This document shows, piece after piece, positions 1 through 11,898 of a DNA stretch of 64,000 nucleotides (positions are counted from its first letter, which is position 1; each line of letters starts with the position of its first letter). The position numbers were made by a program, and so were the translations under genes. This DNA comes from Aureobasidium sp. EXF-3400. Taxonomy: Eukaryota; Ascomycota; Dothideomycetes; Dothideales; Saccotheciaceae. Where the stretch lies: the NCBI GenBank assembly GCA_024195585.1, contig SWBL01000275.1:1-64000 (forward strand), written 5' to 3'. The notes under the pieces were generated by a model. It was not told the origin of the DNA. It saw nothing but the letters and a program-made list of their open reading frames with translations, and made no database searches.

Positions 1-10
1 TATCGCAAAA

Positions 11-100
11 ATTCTTCCTTTTCCCTTCCTTTTCCCTTCCTTTTCCCTTTCTATCCCTTTCTATCCCTTCCTCACTCACTCACTCACTCACTCACTCACA
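11..100. repeat. Polypyrimidine and CTCA simple repeats
   Basis: Three copies of an 11-bp TTTTCCCTTCC-like unit, two copies of a 10-bp TCTATCCCTT-like unit, then about seven CTCA repeats. The tract ends just before a likely 3' splice site near 110, so it is probably the pyrimidine-rich end of an intron of the gene that follows. Confidence 0.7.
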
Positions 101-110
101 ATCCGAGCAG

Positions 111-955
111 ATTCGCAACAGGATACTCCTCTAAACAAGGTTGAACCTGAAAGCGCCATCGCCATCTTGTCTCGACTGAGCCAACGGCTATATTCATTAT
201 ACAGTGCAGTACTCCAACTTGCCAACTCTTCAGACGCGATAGACCAAGCGGATGCTGCAGCCCTTCGAAAAGGCCCTTTTGCCGATGACTCTGCATTTCA
301 AAAATTGACTGGTTGGCTTGTGCGTGCTTCTTCCAGCATGGGCAATTCATCTGTCAGTGCCGCCGAGCAGGATGCGAACACACCCGCAGCTCCTGATGAC
401 GGCTGTGCTCTTCTTGAAGAGGTGTTTTCGGCCTCCCAGAAACTTATTGATACTCTTCATTCTTTGAGCGAAGAAGCTTCACAACTTGGCTCAATATCAC
501 AAGACGGACTAATGCCAGGCATTTTGAACCAAGAGATGACAGGCACAATTCTTGGAGCTGGTATTCAGCCTCCTGGTAGGCCCTTTGTATCGACAAACCA
601 TTGGTCAGACAGTATCACCAGACACATGGTCATGGCGAACCACATGCTTCTCTTGAACACCTATCTCGCCGCTATAATGGCCCTGCAACATGCAATCATC
701 AAGCAAAAGTCAGCCAAGGAGACCCCGACTGCACGGGACTTTGCTCTTCCACTCGGCGAAATGCGTACAGCTATGGTAGTGCAAATGTGCGGTTACTTGA
801 TACAACGTCAAGTAGATATCGTAGACGGCTATCTTGCCCCAGCAAGCGCTACACCACTATCAGACTTGAGTTCCTCGGATCAAACGACAATGAAAGAGTT
901 GGAAAAGGATGTACAACGGAGGCTTGCACAGTTGAAGGAGTCGCTACCTAAGTGA
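111..955 (+). CDS. 3' exon of a fungal transcription factor (partial)
   Basis: Partial gene; its 5' part lies outside the window. The frame is open from the edge of the CT-rich tract and has no ATG at its start (the first start-like codon is a TTG at 167), so I read it as a terminal exon beginning after the GAGCAG acceptor near 110. About 281 residues are visible. The segment around residues 160-185, with HMVMANHMLLLNTYLAAI, resembles the C-terminal regulatory part of AflR-like Zn2Cys6 factors; no DNA-binding domain is visible because it would lie upstream. It is separated by 229 bp from the phosphatase gene that converges on it. The family assignment is inferred from overall look only. Confidence 0.55.
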
Positions 956-1184
956 CCCATCGTCATCAAGACTGTTCCTTGGTTCCCGAGCCTGTGACTG
1001 CATTGAATACCTCGTGGTCTGGATTTTGTTTTGGTTGAGGTCCTGTTCTGCGAACTTTTACTGCCTTTTGATGCGGGCACAGATCATCTAGGCCAAGATG
1101 ACATGGTTCTCATGGCGAGACAACGAGAGACATTTCTCAATGTCGCTGCAACGGCTTCTTGCCAGACATCTGCTGTCTCTCTGA

Positions 1185-2142
1185 TCAAAGACCTTCAGCA
1201 GTCTTGTGTCGTTCCTTGTCATCGGACGATGTCCTGGGACCTGAAGCTTGAAGGGCTTCTCGCAAACTACCTAACTCCTCCAAAGTCATGCCCCCTCGTA
1301 CAAGATACCCTTCTACACCAGCATACTTATCGTCCAAATGGTTCTTGATCGCACCAACCCACTCCGCTTTCTTCTCAACCATTGCCCTTACAAGCTCCCC
1401 CTCGGCTTTACTTTTGAAGCGATTCGAATCAATCCGCAAACCCTGCACACAAGAAATATAATCAGCTGCGATGTATTCAACCGGCACTCTCAACAACAAG
1501 AGTATCAGAACGACCAGCAAATTCTGGTCTCTCATCCATTTACCGCCACAGATCAAGACGGGATATGTCGAGGTGTCGCACAACAGAGCCTTGAACAAGT
1601 CGCAGATCAGCTCGGGACCGGTGTCGAGTACTTCCAAGGTTTCTCCGATGGGACCATGAGCCCACATGGCATCTGCCACAGGTGCTACTATGGAAGGGTT
1701 CTCCATATCCAATGTAAAGATCGAAAAGAAGATCTTGCTGCACGAAACAGAATCTATCAGCCCAACAAGAAACCTCTGAGGATCGAATTGGCAGCTCATC
1801 TTACCACGCAGTCCACATCGACAATCTCGCCCTTACATTCTTGTAGTACACCGGAGATCGAAGATCAACCCGGCAGCGAGTAATGCCCATGAATTTGCTG
1901 ATTTGCATGTTGCCGGACTTGCCCATTCTGGTCGGATTCTCGCCCATGTCAAGGCTTTTGTGTGTGTCGATCAAGGTCTTGGGTTTATATTCGTTGCGCA
2001 GCAGTTCGTTGTCTTCATCGCTTGCAGTGTCCAGAGACGCGCTGACGTACAATTTGCCAGGTGTAATGAGTTCGTGGCCTGCGAACCTATTGATTGAGGC
2101 GCCTACGTCGCGTAAGCAGCTGAGGAAAGGTGGTTCTGTCAT
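1185..2142 (-). CDS. IphP-type tyrosine phosphatase-like protein, divergent active site
   Basis: Two exons (2142-1805 and 1737-1185) joined by a 67-nt phase-2 intron (GTAAGA donor, GTGCAG acceptor); about 296 residues. The N-terminus (LRDVGASIN, then PGKLYVSASLD) matches fungal tyrosine/serine phosphatases of the IphP type, and the C-terminus keeps family features (VPVEYIAADY, KYAGVEGYL). The P-loop reads ICGGKWMRD where the family has HC-x5-RT: Cys and Arg keep the C-x5-R spacing, but the preceding His is Ile and the following Ser/Thr is Asp. It may be weakly active or a pseudophosphatase. An upstream in-frame ATG at 2202 would add 20 residues; the ATG at 2142 fits the family better. Confidence 0.75.
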
Positions 2143-2665
2143 GCTGGACGCATCGAACTTGGTATGTAGATGGAAAGAAACAAGAACGCGTGGACGTGGC
2201 AAGTCAGTCGATTATCAGGCAGCGAGGTGCATCTCTGATCTATTCCTTGATCTGGCAGCCGACTCAGGCCGGCTTGGCAGTTGAAGGATTGGGTCTAACC
2301 TGAAAAGCACCATGGTGTTTGTGTACCGCACCGGAGGGAGACCAGAATACTGTTTATCAGTTTCGCTAGCATTGTAGGACAGGCAGGAGGCAAGAAAGAG
2401 GCAGTGATTGGTCTCATACGATCCATACGTATACCCATGCTCATATCTAAACTCTCTATTCTTCCACATCCCACCTGCGTCAAAGTTAAGTTGACGCGTA
2501 TATCCGTTTCATTCGTGTGTTGTTTCATGCAAACATTGATCCCCTTGTTAAAATAGTATCCCCCGGAACACCGACGCTGTTGAAGTCATTTTATGTTGAA
2601 AAGATTCCACCACCCCCACCCAATAGTTGTACAATATACGGTCGTTCTATGTTGAGAGAGACGAC
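2143..2665. other. Intergenic: phosphatase promoter and C1-THF synthase 3' UTR
   Basis: Five hundred and twenty-three bases without a supported gene. It must contain the promoter of the leftward phosphatase gene and the 3' untranslated region of the C1-THF synthase gene on the same strand. No clear TATA box or repeat was seen. Confidence 0.6.
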
Positions 2666-5600
2666 TTAGAAGAGACCATCAATCTCGCCAGTCTCGGCAT
2701 CAACATCGACGTTGAGGTAGCCGGGGGCAGTGGGGAGACCAGGGATGGTTTGAATATCGGCAGCAAGTGCGTACCTGGAAAGCGGTTAGCAATTGGATTG
2801 AGGATGTGACAGACAAATGTAAACTTACAGGTAACCAGCACCGGCAGCCATGCGAACATCTCTGATAGGAACGACAAAGCCTGAAGGAGCACCCTTGAGA
2901 TCGGGGTCGTGCGAGAGCGAATACTGTGTCTTGGCGATACAGATGGGCAGGTTGCCGAAGCCCTGGCGAGTGTAGGCATCGACCTTCTTCTGTGCAGTCT
3001 CGCTGAACTCGACACCAGAAGCACCATACATGTTCTTGGCGATCTTCTCGATACGCTCTTGGACAGAGTCCTCGAGACCGTAGAGCAGCTTGAAGTCGTT
3101 AGGCTCGGCCTTCTCGCAGGCAGAGATGACACCCTGAGCAAGGTCAACAGCGCCCTTACCACCCTCAGCCCAATGGTTAGCGGGAATGGCATCTTCGGCA
3201 CCAGCAGCAAGAGCCTCCTCACGGATGACCTGGACTTCCTTGTCGGTGTCGGTCTCGAACTTGTTGATGGCAACAACGACCTTGACACCGTACTGACGAG
3301 CGTTCTCAATGTGCTTCTTGAGGTTGACACAGCCAGCGCGGAGGATATCGACATTCTCTGTGCGGTAAACCTCAGGGAGCTGAGCACCAGGAGTGATGGC
3401 AGGACCTCCACCGTGAGTCTTGAGAGCACGAACAGTAGCGACAATGACAACGACATCGGGCTTGAGCTCGGAAGAACGGCACTTGATGTTCATGAAGCGC
3501 TCACCACCCATGGTGAAGTCGAAGCCAGCCTCGGTAACGACGAAACCAGTTCTCGAGTTGTAGTCCTCATCAGGCTCAGTACCAGCCAGCTTGAGCGCAA
3601 GCTTATCGGCAAGAACGGAGGAAGCACCGATGGAAATGTTGGCGAAGGGACCAGCGTGGACAAAGACGGGGGTTCCCTCGAGGGTTTGCATGAGGTTGGG
3701 CTTGATGGCATCTCTCATGAGGGCAGTCAAGGCACCACCAACACCAATGTCGTCGCAAGTGACGGGCTCACCAGCACGAGAGCTGGCAACAACCATACGG
3801 CCAAGTCTCTCGCGCATGTCGGAAAGGGAGTTGCTGAGAGCAAGGACGGCCATACACTCACTGGCAACCGAGATGTCGAAACCAGTCTGGCGAGTCTGGC
3901 CCTTCTCGGTGGGAGCCTGGCCAACAGTAATGCCACGAAGATGTCTGTCGTTGACATCAAGAACGCGGCGCCAGGTGATGGTGTCAGGGTCGATGTCAAG
4001 ACGAGCAAAGCGACGGATCTCTTCCTCGGTCAGGTCATTAGGGTTGGTCTTGTCGATTCCGAGCTTCTTCAGACGGCGGAACATGATGGGCTTGAACTCG
4101 CGCTTGCCCTTCTGGGTGGGCACAAGACGCTTGTAGAGAGGGCCGTCCTTCTGGGTGTTTTCGTGGAAGATGCGAGTCTCGATGGCAGCAGCGAGAAGGT
4201 TGTTGGCAGCAGTAATGGCGTGAATGTCGCCAGTCAAGTGCAGGTTGAACTCGTCCATGGGAATGACCTGACTGTAGCCACCACCAGCAGCACCACCCTT
4301 GATGCCGAAAGTGGGGCCTTGACTGGGCTGGCGGACGTTGGCGAAGGCAATGCGGCCGAGCTGACCAGCAAGGGCCTGGACGAGACCGATCGTGGTTGTT
4401 GACTTGCCCTCACCAAGGGGAGTAGGAGTGATACCAGCGACCAAGACGTAGCGGCCGTTCTTGCGGTGTTCGAGACGCTTGAGGACATCGAGGCCAACCT
4501 TTGCCTTGTACGCGCCGTGGGGCTCGATTTCGTGTGCGGAAAGGCCAATCTCGGCGGCGAGTTTTGTGATGAGCTTGGGGTGCTGCTTGCGCGAGACTTC
4601 CCAGTCGGCAGGGACGGGCTGTTCGAGCTTGAGGTGGAGAGGAGTGATCTTGCGCGACTTTTGGCGGTCGAAGTAGCTGTCGGCAGAGTCGACGACGTTG
4701 CGGAGGAGCATGGCCACCGTCATGGGACCAACACCTCCAGGCACGGGGGTGATTTGGGAAGCGACTTGGACGGCAGATTCGTAGTCGACATCACCGACCA
4801 GACGCTGGCCTGACTTCTTGGTCTCGTCGGGGATGTAGTTTGTACCGACATCAATGACAACGGCACCCTCCTTGAGCCACTCGCCCTTGACGAAGCCGGG
4901 AGCGCCAATGGCAGCAACAACAATGTCGGCCTGCTTGACGTAGCCGGGCAGGTCCTTGGTCTTGCTGTGGCAGACGGTGACGGTGGCATCGGCGTTCTTG
5001 AGCAGGTAGCTGACAGGGCTGCCGACGATGTCACTGCGGCCAATGACGACGGCGTTCTTGCCCTTGATGTCGACGCCACTCTCGCTGAGCAGGACCATGA
5101 CACCCTTGGGTGTGCAGGGCGTGAAGAGAGGCTTGCCGCCGCGCTTGGCCAGCTCGCCAATGTTTGCTACACCGAATCCATCGACGTCTTTCTCGTCGGC
5201 GACGGCCGAGGTAACGGCATGTTCGGAGATGTGTTTGGGGACGGGCAACTGGACGAGGATGCCGTGGATCGAAGGGTCGTTGTTGAAGCGCTCAATGTGG
5301 TAGAGGAGCTCGGACTCGCTGATGTCCTCAGGGTACTTCTCCAGGTCACACTCGATGTTGGCCTCGGTGGCGGCCTTGAGCTTCATGCGCACATAGGTGG
5401 ATGAGTCTGAGCGCTCGCCGACCTGAACGATTTTGAGCGAGGGCTTGTAGCGAGGGTTGGCAGCCTGCTTCTCGGTGATTTCTTGGTTGATGCGTTCGCG
5501 GATGGACTTTGCGATGGCAGTGCCATCAATCTTTTGGGCCGTCATGAGGCGCAGTGTGGTGCTGAAGGCAGCGCGTTGGGGGTTGGGAGAGAGGAAAGAA

Positions 5601-5698
5601 GAAGAAGCAGGACGAGTCACTGAAGTCGCGGGTCTGAGGGAACGAAGATTTTGGCCCCGCAGAGCGATACGCCGACCGCTGATCAATTGGCCGTGCAT
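2666..5698 (-). CDS. MIS1: C1-tetrahydrofolate synthase, trifunctional
   Basis: Trifunctional enzyme of one-carbon metabolism: methylene-THF dehydrogenase, methenyl-THF cyclohydrolase and formate-THF ligase (MIS1/ADE3 family). Two exons (5698-2829 and 2774-2666) with a 54-nt intron; 992 residues from the ATG at 5698. The FolD-like N-terminal half shows STYVRMKLKA with the catalytic Tyr/Lys, GRSDIVGSPV and PVPGGVGPMT. The ligase half shows the nucleotide-binding loop TPTPLGEGKSTTTIGL and MGGERFMNIKCR. The C-terminal exon supplies the conserved PGLPTAPGY ending. The first 51 residues are rich in Arg/Ser/Ala with no acidic residue, as in a mitochondrial presequence. An internal ATG at 5545 would make a presequence-free cytosolic form; a further upstream ATG at 5761 is also in frame. 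It shares a 583-bp divergent promoter with eIF3i. Confidence 0.96.
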
Positions 5699-6281
5699 TT
5701 GGTCGGTTCCTCTTTTCACCTTCTTCTTTGAGAAGGGCAGGTATACAGAAGAGAGCAACAACAGCGACTACCCGGATATCGAGCAGGGAGTGACGGAGAG
5801 CCTGGCGTGGGGCAGGAGCGGCAGTTTGGTTTCAATTACATACAACGAGGCAGAATTTGGTGGACTGTGTGTCACACGAGTCTGGGGAGAGCTCGACTCG
5901 TCTGTCTCCAACCTATTGCTTGCAGACTGGTCCAGCTGCCTTTCTGCCTCACTTTTTCACCAGCGCGTACAATGCCTGATGCTGTGCGCGTCTATTGGAG
6001 CAGCCTGGATGCCGAGGAAGAAAGTTGCAGGCTGGTGAGTCAGAGTGCTGGTCAAGTAGAGGGCTTTCTGAATTGCGGAGATGGACGGAGACCTTGATCG
6101 GGAAGGCGCGATGACGAGAGGACTGCTTAGTCAGGAGCGAACGACTAGCGAGGGGAAAATTACAGAGTCAAGGCAGTCGCAGGCGCACGGGCCAAGCACC
6201 TCTGAGTGGGCGACGCACATTTTCATAGACACGCCAGCAGCAGCGACGACAGCGACCAGCAACCCATATCCCACCGCCAAC
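5699..6281. promoter_or_regulatory. Divergent promoter between MIS1 and TIF34
   Basis: Shared upstream region of two housekeeping genes on opposite strands. No strong TATA box is visible on either strand, as is common for such genes in fungi. The left edge may be coding if MIS1 starts at 5761. Confidence 0.6.
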
Positions 6282-7465
6282 ATGAGACCTATTCTGCTAT
6301 CCGGTCACGTACGTTTGTCTGCGCGACTTGCTCTTGCGCTCCTCACATACTGACATGCTTCACAGGAGAGAGCTCTGACCCAAGTCAAGTGCGTCTTGCT
6401 GCGAACAAAAAAGAGACGGACAGAAGACAGCCACTAATCCCCAGCGCAGGTTCAGCAAGGAGGGCGACTTAATCTTCTCCGTCTCCAAGGATCACAACGC
6501 ATGCGGCTGGTGGTCACACAACGGTGAGCGCTTCGGTGTCTACAAGGGCCACCAGGGTGCTCTCTGGACAGTCGACGTCGACCCGCGCACCGTCCTGCTC
6601 GCAACTGGCGGCGCCGACAACACCATCAGACTGTGGGAGGTCAAGACTGGAAAGCTGTTGAAGACATGGGAATTCGGAACCGCCATCAAGCGCGTCGAGT
6701 TCAACGAGGACGGCACTCAACTGCTCGGTGTCACCGAGAAGCGTCAAGGCCAGCTCAGCACAATCCTCGTCTACGACATCAACCAGGACCCTGAGGGCGA
6801 GCAGCCCAACGAGCACTCGCTGCGCATTGTCGTCGACGACATTCCCAAGGTCACAGTCGCTGGTTTCTCGGCCTGCACAAGATACATCATCTCTGGCCAC
6901 GAGGACGGTTCCGTTACCCAGTGGGACGCAAAGACCGGAGAGGAGTACGAGCGCGCCTACCCCCATGAGGACGGCATGATGATCACCGACTTGCAATGGT
7001 CTGCCGACCGCACCTACTTCATTACTGCCTCCAAGGACAAGTCCGCAAAGGTATGGCTTCTCATCTCTCTTGTATTGCAATCAACCTGCTAACCCCTTTC
7101 TCTCACAGCTCATGGATGCCAAGACGCTCGAGGTCATGAAGACATACGTTGCCGACACACCCCTCAACTCTGCCGCTATTACACCCGTCAAGGACTACGT
7201 TATCGTCGGAGGTGGTCAAGCCGCCATGGATGTCACCACCACCAGCGCCCGTCAAGGAAAGTTCGAAGCCCGTTTCTACCACAAGATCTTCGAAGAGGAG
7301 ATTGGCCGTGTCAGAGGTCACTTTGGTCCTCTCAACTACGTCGCTGTCTCTCCCCTCGGCACTGTCTACGCTTCCGGTGGTGAGGATGGTTACGTCCGTG
7401 TCCACCACTTCGACCAGCCTTACTTTGACTTCAAGTTCGAGGTTGAGCGCGAGTTGAGGTTGTAA
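6282..7465 (+). CDS. TIF34: Translation initiation factor eIF3 subunit i
   Basis: WD40 beta-propeller subunit of eIF3, which helps load the initiator tRNA complex and mRNA on the 40S ribosome in the cytosol. Four exons (6282-6308, 6366-6388, 6450-7050, 7109-7465) give 335 residues, the usual size for this subunit. The start [19 protein letters not shown] is the conserved N-terminus and is only recovered by splicing two very short exons of 27 and 23 nt. WD-type repeats include [35 protein letters not shown] and the final [17 protein letters not shown]. The protein ends in the usual [14 protein letters not shown] tail. Confidence 0.95.
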
Positions 7466-7831
7466 TTGCAAGAAGAGTGAAAGAAAAAAGGGGGCTTTGT
7501 GAACCACGGCATGGCATGGCGTTCAGGGCGTCGTTTTTTTGACAAGGACTGACGATGAACATTTGGGGCCTGAATGATATCACAACTGAAAAGTGTTATT
7601 TAGAAGAACAAGAAGAAGAAGAATGAAATGTCTACAACAATGTTATATTCGTCGTGTGAAAATGTGTTGACATGTCATGGCTGAAGCGTGAAATGACGCT
7701 GCATGGAGCGACTTGAGAATCACTGCAATCGTGTGGAAAGCACCAAGTCAGCTGTGTTTCTATATACTGTATCGCGATCGTCTATAGTTCTTCCTCTCCT
7801 CCTTGACCAGCTATCCACTTCCACAAAGGCC
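7466..7831. other. Convergent 3' region
   Basis: Space between the stop codons of eIF3i and the leftward PMU1-like gene. It should hold both 3' untranslated regions. I see no gene or repeat. Confidence 0.6.
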
Positions 7832-8922
7832 TCAGCGACGCAACTTCTCCACCCTGACAGCAACAGGAATAACACCTCCGGTGGGCAAAGCAAAAGGTCT
7901 ATGCCCCAACGCCCCCAGCACGGCAGCAATCGTTCCCGAATGCGCCGTGATACTCAAAAACACCCTTTTATCTTCGGCGAAAATCTGTTCTAGGCAAATG
8001 TGTTCTCTGAGCACATGCTCAGCAGGTTTCTCGCGATGATCCGGTGTCCATGAGATATCCGTTTCAGGAAGGCCGGGCTCCAAGATGTAAGTTGGGAAAT
8101 CGGTTCTGATGATTGAAGAAGGACCCCTACGGTCACAGGTATGCACGCCATTGGTTTCTCTAAGCAGTTCCTTGACGATGGGGATAAAGGGTTTATCAGC
8201 AGGTAAATCGAGATTGTGGAAAGAGAGCCAAGCGGTTTGGAGACAGCGGTAAAAAGGAGATGTGTAGTAGACTTCTGGGGCAGGCACTTTTGCTGTCGTC
8301 AAAGCAGACTTCCAGAAGGTGTTTACGTCGAGGGCTTGTTGTTCGCCGATGGGGGTCAAGTGGGCGTCGGCCCAGTTGGCGTGTTCGTCGCCTTCTTGTT
8401 TGGCCCAGTAGTCCTGTTTTTTGGATAAATGTCAGAGGACTATTGCGGGAGATGCTGTTTTCGAACCGGAGAACAAGGACATATAAGGAAAGCAAGAGTG
8501 GGAAAAGAAAAAGACGTACATCCCAGAGTTTGGTACCATATCTCGACTCTGCGACATTATGGTATCCTTGGCCATGTCTGCCCAAGTACAAAACCTTGTA
8601 CTCGACACCTTCCTCAGCATTCTTATTCAGCTCTTGAATATGATGCTCGAATCTCTGCCATTGTGTCTTTTCGCTAGCATTTCCAAGGGTGTCATCGGAA
8701 GGGTAAGATTGTTGAATGAGTCCAAAGTTCTCCTTTGCCTGATCATTCGGTTCGTTTAGTACAAGATGTGAATTGGAGAAAGCGGAAGTTCGTTAGACAC
8801 AGATAAGAGCATACATATTCAAAGGTATCAGCATCAGTATCTGGGAGACCTTGCTTGAAAATATTTGGCAATACGCTGAATTGATATTTGGCGTTTGGCG
8901 GAGGAAGAGTGATTGTCGTCAT
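7832..8922 (-). CDS. Histidine phosphatase superfamily (PMU1-like)
   Basis: Three exons (8922-8815, 8738-8520, 8413-7832), 302 residues. The histidine-phosphatase signature LGRHGQGYHNVAES supplies the phosphorylated His; YYTSPFYRCLQT supplies the substrate-binding Arg, and SITAHSGTIAAV near the C-terminus supplies the second His. The spacing matches fungal phosphoglycerate-mutase-like phosphatases related to yeast PMU1; the substrate is unknown. Upstream of the chosen ATG the frame stays open through a hydrophobic stretch (SFLLAVAGILMYLHTF) preceded by a possible acceptor (CTAAC...AAAAG near 8980), so a longer form with a signal anchor is possible. ATG codons occur at 8946 and 8922. Confidence 0.85.
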
Positions 8923-9876
8923 GGTTGTGAATGTGTGCAAGTACATCAAGATGCCCGCGACAGCAAGCAGGAAACTTTTGTAAAGCGGTTAGACTCAAGT
9001 CAGGGATGATGCGAGAAGTCGAGACTGCTTAGAGGCAGATGACCAAGTTGTTGCCGGAGATTGTTGTCGTTACGGAATAATTCGAGCTTGCGGGCAAGCC
9101 ACTTGGTTGGGCATGGTTGTTCCGCTCCGACGACGCCGCCGCAACGTGCATAGATGGGTGGAAGAGAAACACTTACATGAATACAGGATGGAGTCTGAGC
9201 TGGAACTTGGCAATTCTCAAGTTGATGTTGATGTGCGACTTCATACATGAGCTTGGTTGGAGCATAGAATGTGATGTTTGTAGCTGGCGTCGATGGAAAG
9301 AAGGACAGCTTGGAGTGAGGTAGGCTGTAGTCTACACAGAGAATCCCAAATCAACACAACCAATTACCATAACAGCGACAATGGACCTGAGCATGTAAGA
9401 GTTGCACGCATCATGCTGAGAATACACAGGGTCATGGTACGGTCAGGCTCAAGGGCCAAAAGAGTGTCAAGTCCTTATTATATCGCCGTCGTCGCATCGT
9501 GACTTTGTTGCTGCAGAGATGACCTTGTCCGTGACTTTGGCGTTGGCAGCCAAGTGCGGAAGCCCCCCCCACCACCAAGAAATGCGCATCTCCGCTTTCA
9601 ACATGCACGGAAGCAATCAGCATTCTGGAAACAGAGGATACGACAAACGATCCATTGGCGTCAAAGTTAAAAAGATGATATTGTATGGTGATTGTACCCG
9701 TTCTAATAACAGCTATACTAAAGATTTGTTTCTGGTCCATATACAGCAACCAAAAAAAAAAAAAAAAAAAGCCCGGTATCGAAAGAAGGAAAGAAAAAAC
9801 AAAGGAAATAGATAAAAAAAAAAGAAGAATCATCTACAGTTTCTTTCTTCACTGCAATTTGCCCTCACTGCCTTGT
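8923..9876. other. Intergenic region with poly-A tract
   Basis: Nothing gene-like is supported here. It contains an 18-nt poly-A tract near 9751 and a short C-run near 9565. A possible extra 5' exon of the PMU1-like gene could lie in 8980-9250. It also carries the 3' region of the leftward acyltransferase gene. Confidence 0.5.
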
Positions 9877-11898
9877 TTAGGTTCTTGTCCAGTCAAAGAA
9901 TGCATGACTAGCCCAGACTGCGGGCTTGTCAATGGCACGGTGGAAGATTTCTCCACCAATGATGGAACAAGGCAAGACGAGGAAGAAAGCAACGGCTTTG
10001 GCAGAGCCGGAGGTGTACCCATGCGAGACGTTGCAGTAGAGGAAAATCTTGATGCCGGCGGTGTACATGAGGATGGTCGAGACGAGGTAGTAACCTATTT
10101 TCCGTCAGAATTAGTCGGCTATTCTGGAAGATGGCAAAGAGGAAAAAGAACTTACTCAGTGAACGTTTGCCGATTGCTTTGCATGCCTTGTTAGACAGAA
10201 CACGCTTGGTCGTCTCGCTGAACTCGATGAGCAGCAGGATACCCACGATAACGAGCCAATCGTCCATGCGAGGGTAGGGCTGAGTGCCATCTGCATAGCC
10301 GAAACTGCTGCCACCGAGGTAGCGAGAAGGATGGGCGTGAGCCTCACCACTCCAGAACAAGTCGGGCAGACCTGCGATCCACATATACTTGAGGCCTGTT
10401 CCAACAGCCAAGAACACATAAGCCAAAGCCCAGTAAGGCATCCTCACACTTCCGCTCTCATTGCTCCAGCCGCGGAAAAGTGCGGTGCGAAGGGGTGGGT
10501 TGATAGCGACATCGGCAAGGAAAAGTCCAGTAGCCGAGTACCAGCCCCAGCTGTTGAACCACCAAGAACCAAATGCAAACATCAACAAACCGATAATATG
10601 CCAACTGGGTCTGCTGAACGGCAAGATGACCATAAAGATGTACACAGTGTAGCTCTGCAAGTAAATAGCAGAAGGCACCCAAAGCGTCCAAGACGGGAAA
10701 GCCAAATTGCCCATCTGCAAGCTGTAATCCTTGGTCACCCACAGCAAATCCCAAATACTGTTGAAACAAGCCAACGCAGAAGCTGGTTTCTCCGGTGCTC
10801 TTAAGAAAGGATTGCCATTAACGTAAGCAAATTGCTCGAGATATTCAGTGTTGATGGAACCAAAGATTGCAAGGGAGATTGCGAGTCCAATGGCTAGAGG
10901 GATAAACATGCGGATTGGGCGAGCGATCAAAGAGCGGGCGTAGGTGTTTGAAGTCACATCGCGCAAGAAAGGGATGGCGACTGTTCGAGCAGACAACAGG
11001 ATGAAGAAACAGAAGATGAAGGATTCGTCCCAGAGTAGAGGAGAGAGGATTTTGCGGATGAGAACTTCATAGTGGGGGGATTTCTCGGTGAAGTTGGGGA
11101 TATCGCCTGGAGAAGAGGGGTTAGTAAAAGATGCTACACCTGTATTTGCAGAATAGTGTGAAATGGCATAGAGCGAGTGGGATGAGCGAGCAGAACGGGT
11201 CTAGTAGTGGCATGGGTGAGGCTACAGCAATTGCCCGGTCTCCATGTTTGCGAGTTCAAGGCTCATGCCAACCGCAGCTCGCGTTGATGCCGCTCTGATC
11301 GAAGCCAGTCGCCTTGTGCCGCCCCGTTTCTACTCTGCTCTTACAAGACCTCTGACCTCATGTTTGGTATTCTCGACATGTCCCACAAGTGAGACACTCC
11401 CGAAAGGCTGCCATGAGGTGCTCAAGGTCGTGAGAGACCCAGAGAGGATGTGGTTGTGACCGCTTGCCGATGTTTTGCCGTCGAGATTGCGCGGCTGTTG
11501 ACGTTTCCCCACACCACTCGCTCCAAAGTACCCCTTGTGATTTGGAAGCAAAGGAGAAAGAAAATCAACATACTGAGATTGCGACGATACAGGTCGCGAG
11601 AATACAAGTCGCCAGAATACAAGTCGCGAGCAACAATTCCGGCGCCAGCTCCAGGTGCCACAATACCAGGTCCTCCGAAGACACCAGGTACTGTCGATGG
11701 CGATGCGCTCGGAACGTGTTCTCCAGTCGTCGTCGGGCCCGGCACTGTGAGCGCTGGGTCAAAGACCTTGAAGAACAACCACGCGAAACTCTGCACTGCC
11801 AGAATCGCTCGAATGCCCCAGAGATGATCTTGTGAATTGCTGAGCACCGACGACTTTCGCCGATATGCCATGTAGTTTTGTGGTTGATAGGCTGTCAT
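9877..11898 (-). CDS. Acyltransferase-3-like multi-pass membrane protein
   Basis: Reads leftward. Exon 1 starts with the ATG at 11898 and runs to about 11574; exon 2 is 11106-10156; exon 3 is 10094-9877. Exons 2 and 3 are joined by a clear 61-nt intron. The join between exons 1 and 2 is uncertain: a GTATGT donor at 11573 and the CTCCAG acceptor at 11107 keep frame (phase 1) but imply a 467-nt intron, so a small exon may be missed. The sequence has about eight to ten hydrophobic segments, and motifs such as LLSARTVAIPFL and GSWWFNSWGW are typical of fungal membrane O-acyltransferases of the acyltransferase-3 type. Near the exon 1 end is a degenerate DLYS/DLYR tripeptide-like repeat. It is divergent from a glycosyltransferase gene, suggesting a role in acylating a polysaccharide or glycolipid (inference). 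Confidence 0.7.

Noticed and set aside
1031..1883. Overlapping plus-strand open frames opposite the phosphatase gene
   Set aside because: Shadow frames; the minus-strand phosphatase motifs explain this region.
2909..4402. 497-codon open frame on the plus strand
   Set aside because: It lies wholly antisense to the conserved C1-THF synthase coding region and arises from its codon bias; no family motif.
9000..9248. 82-codon minus-strand open frame upstream of the PMU1-like gene
   Set aside because: No motif, no support as an extra exon beyond a possible acceptor near 8980.
11330..11573. Coding continuation of acyltransferase exon 1 to 11422
   Set aside because: The frame past the GTATGT donor at 11573 loses membrane-protein character and cannot join the next exon in frame.
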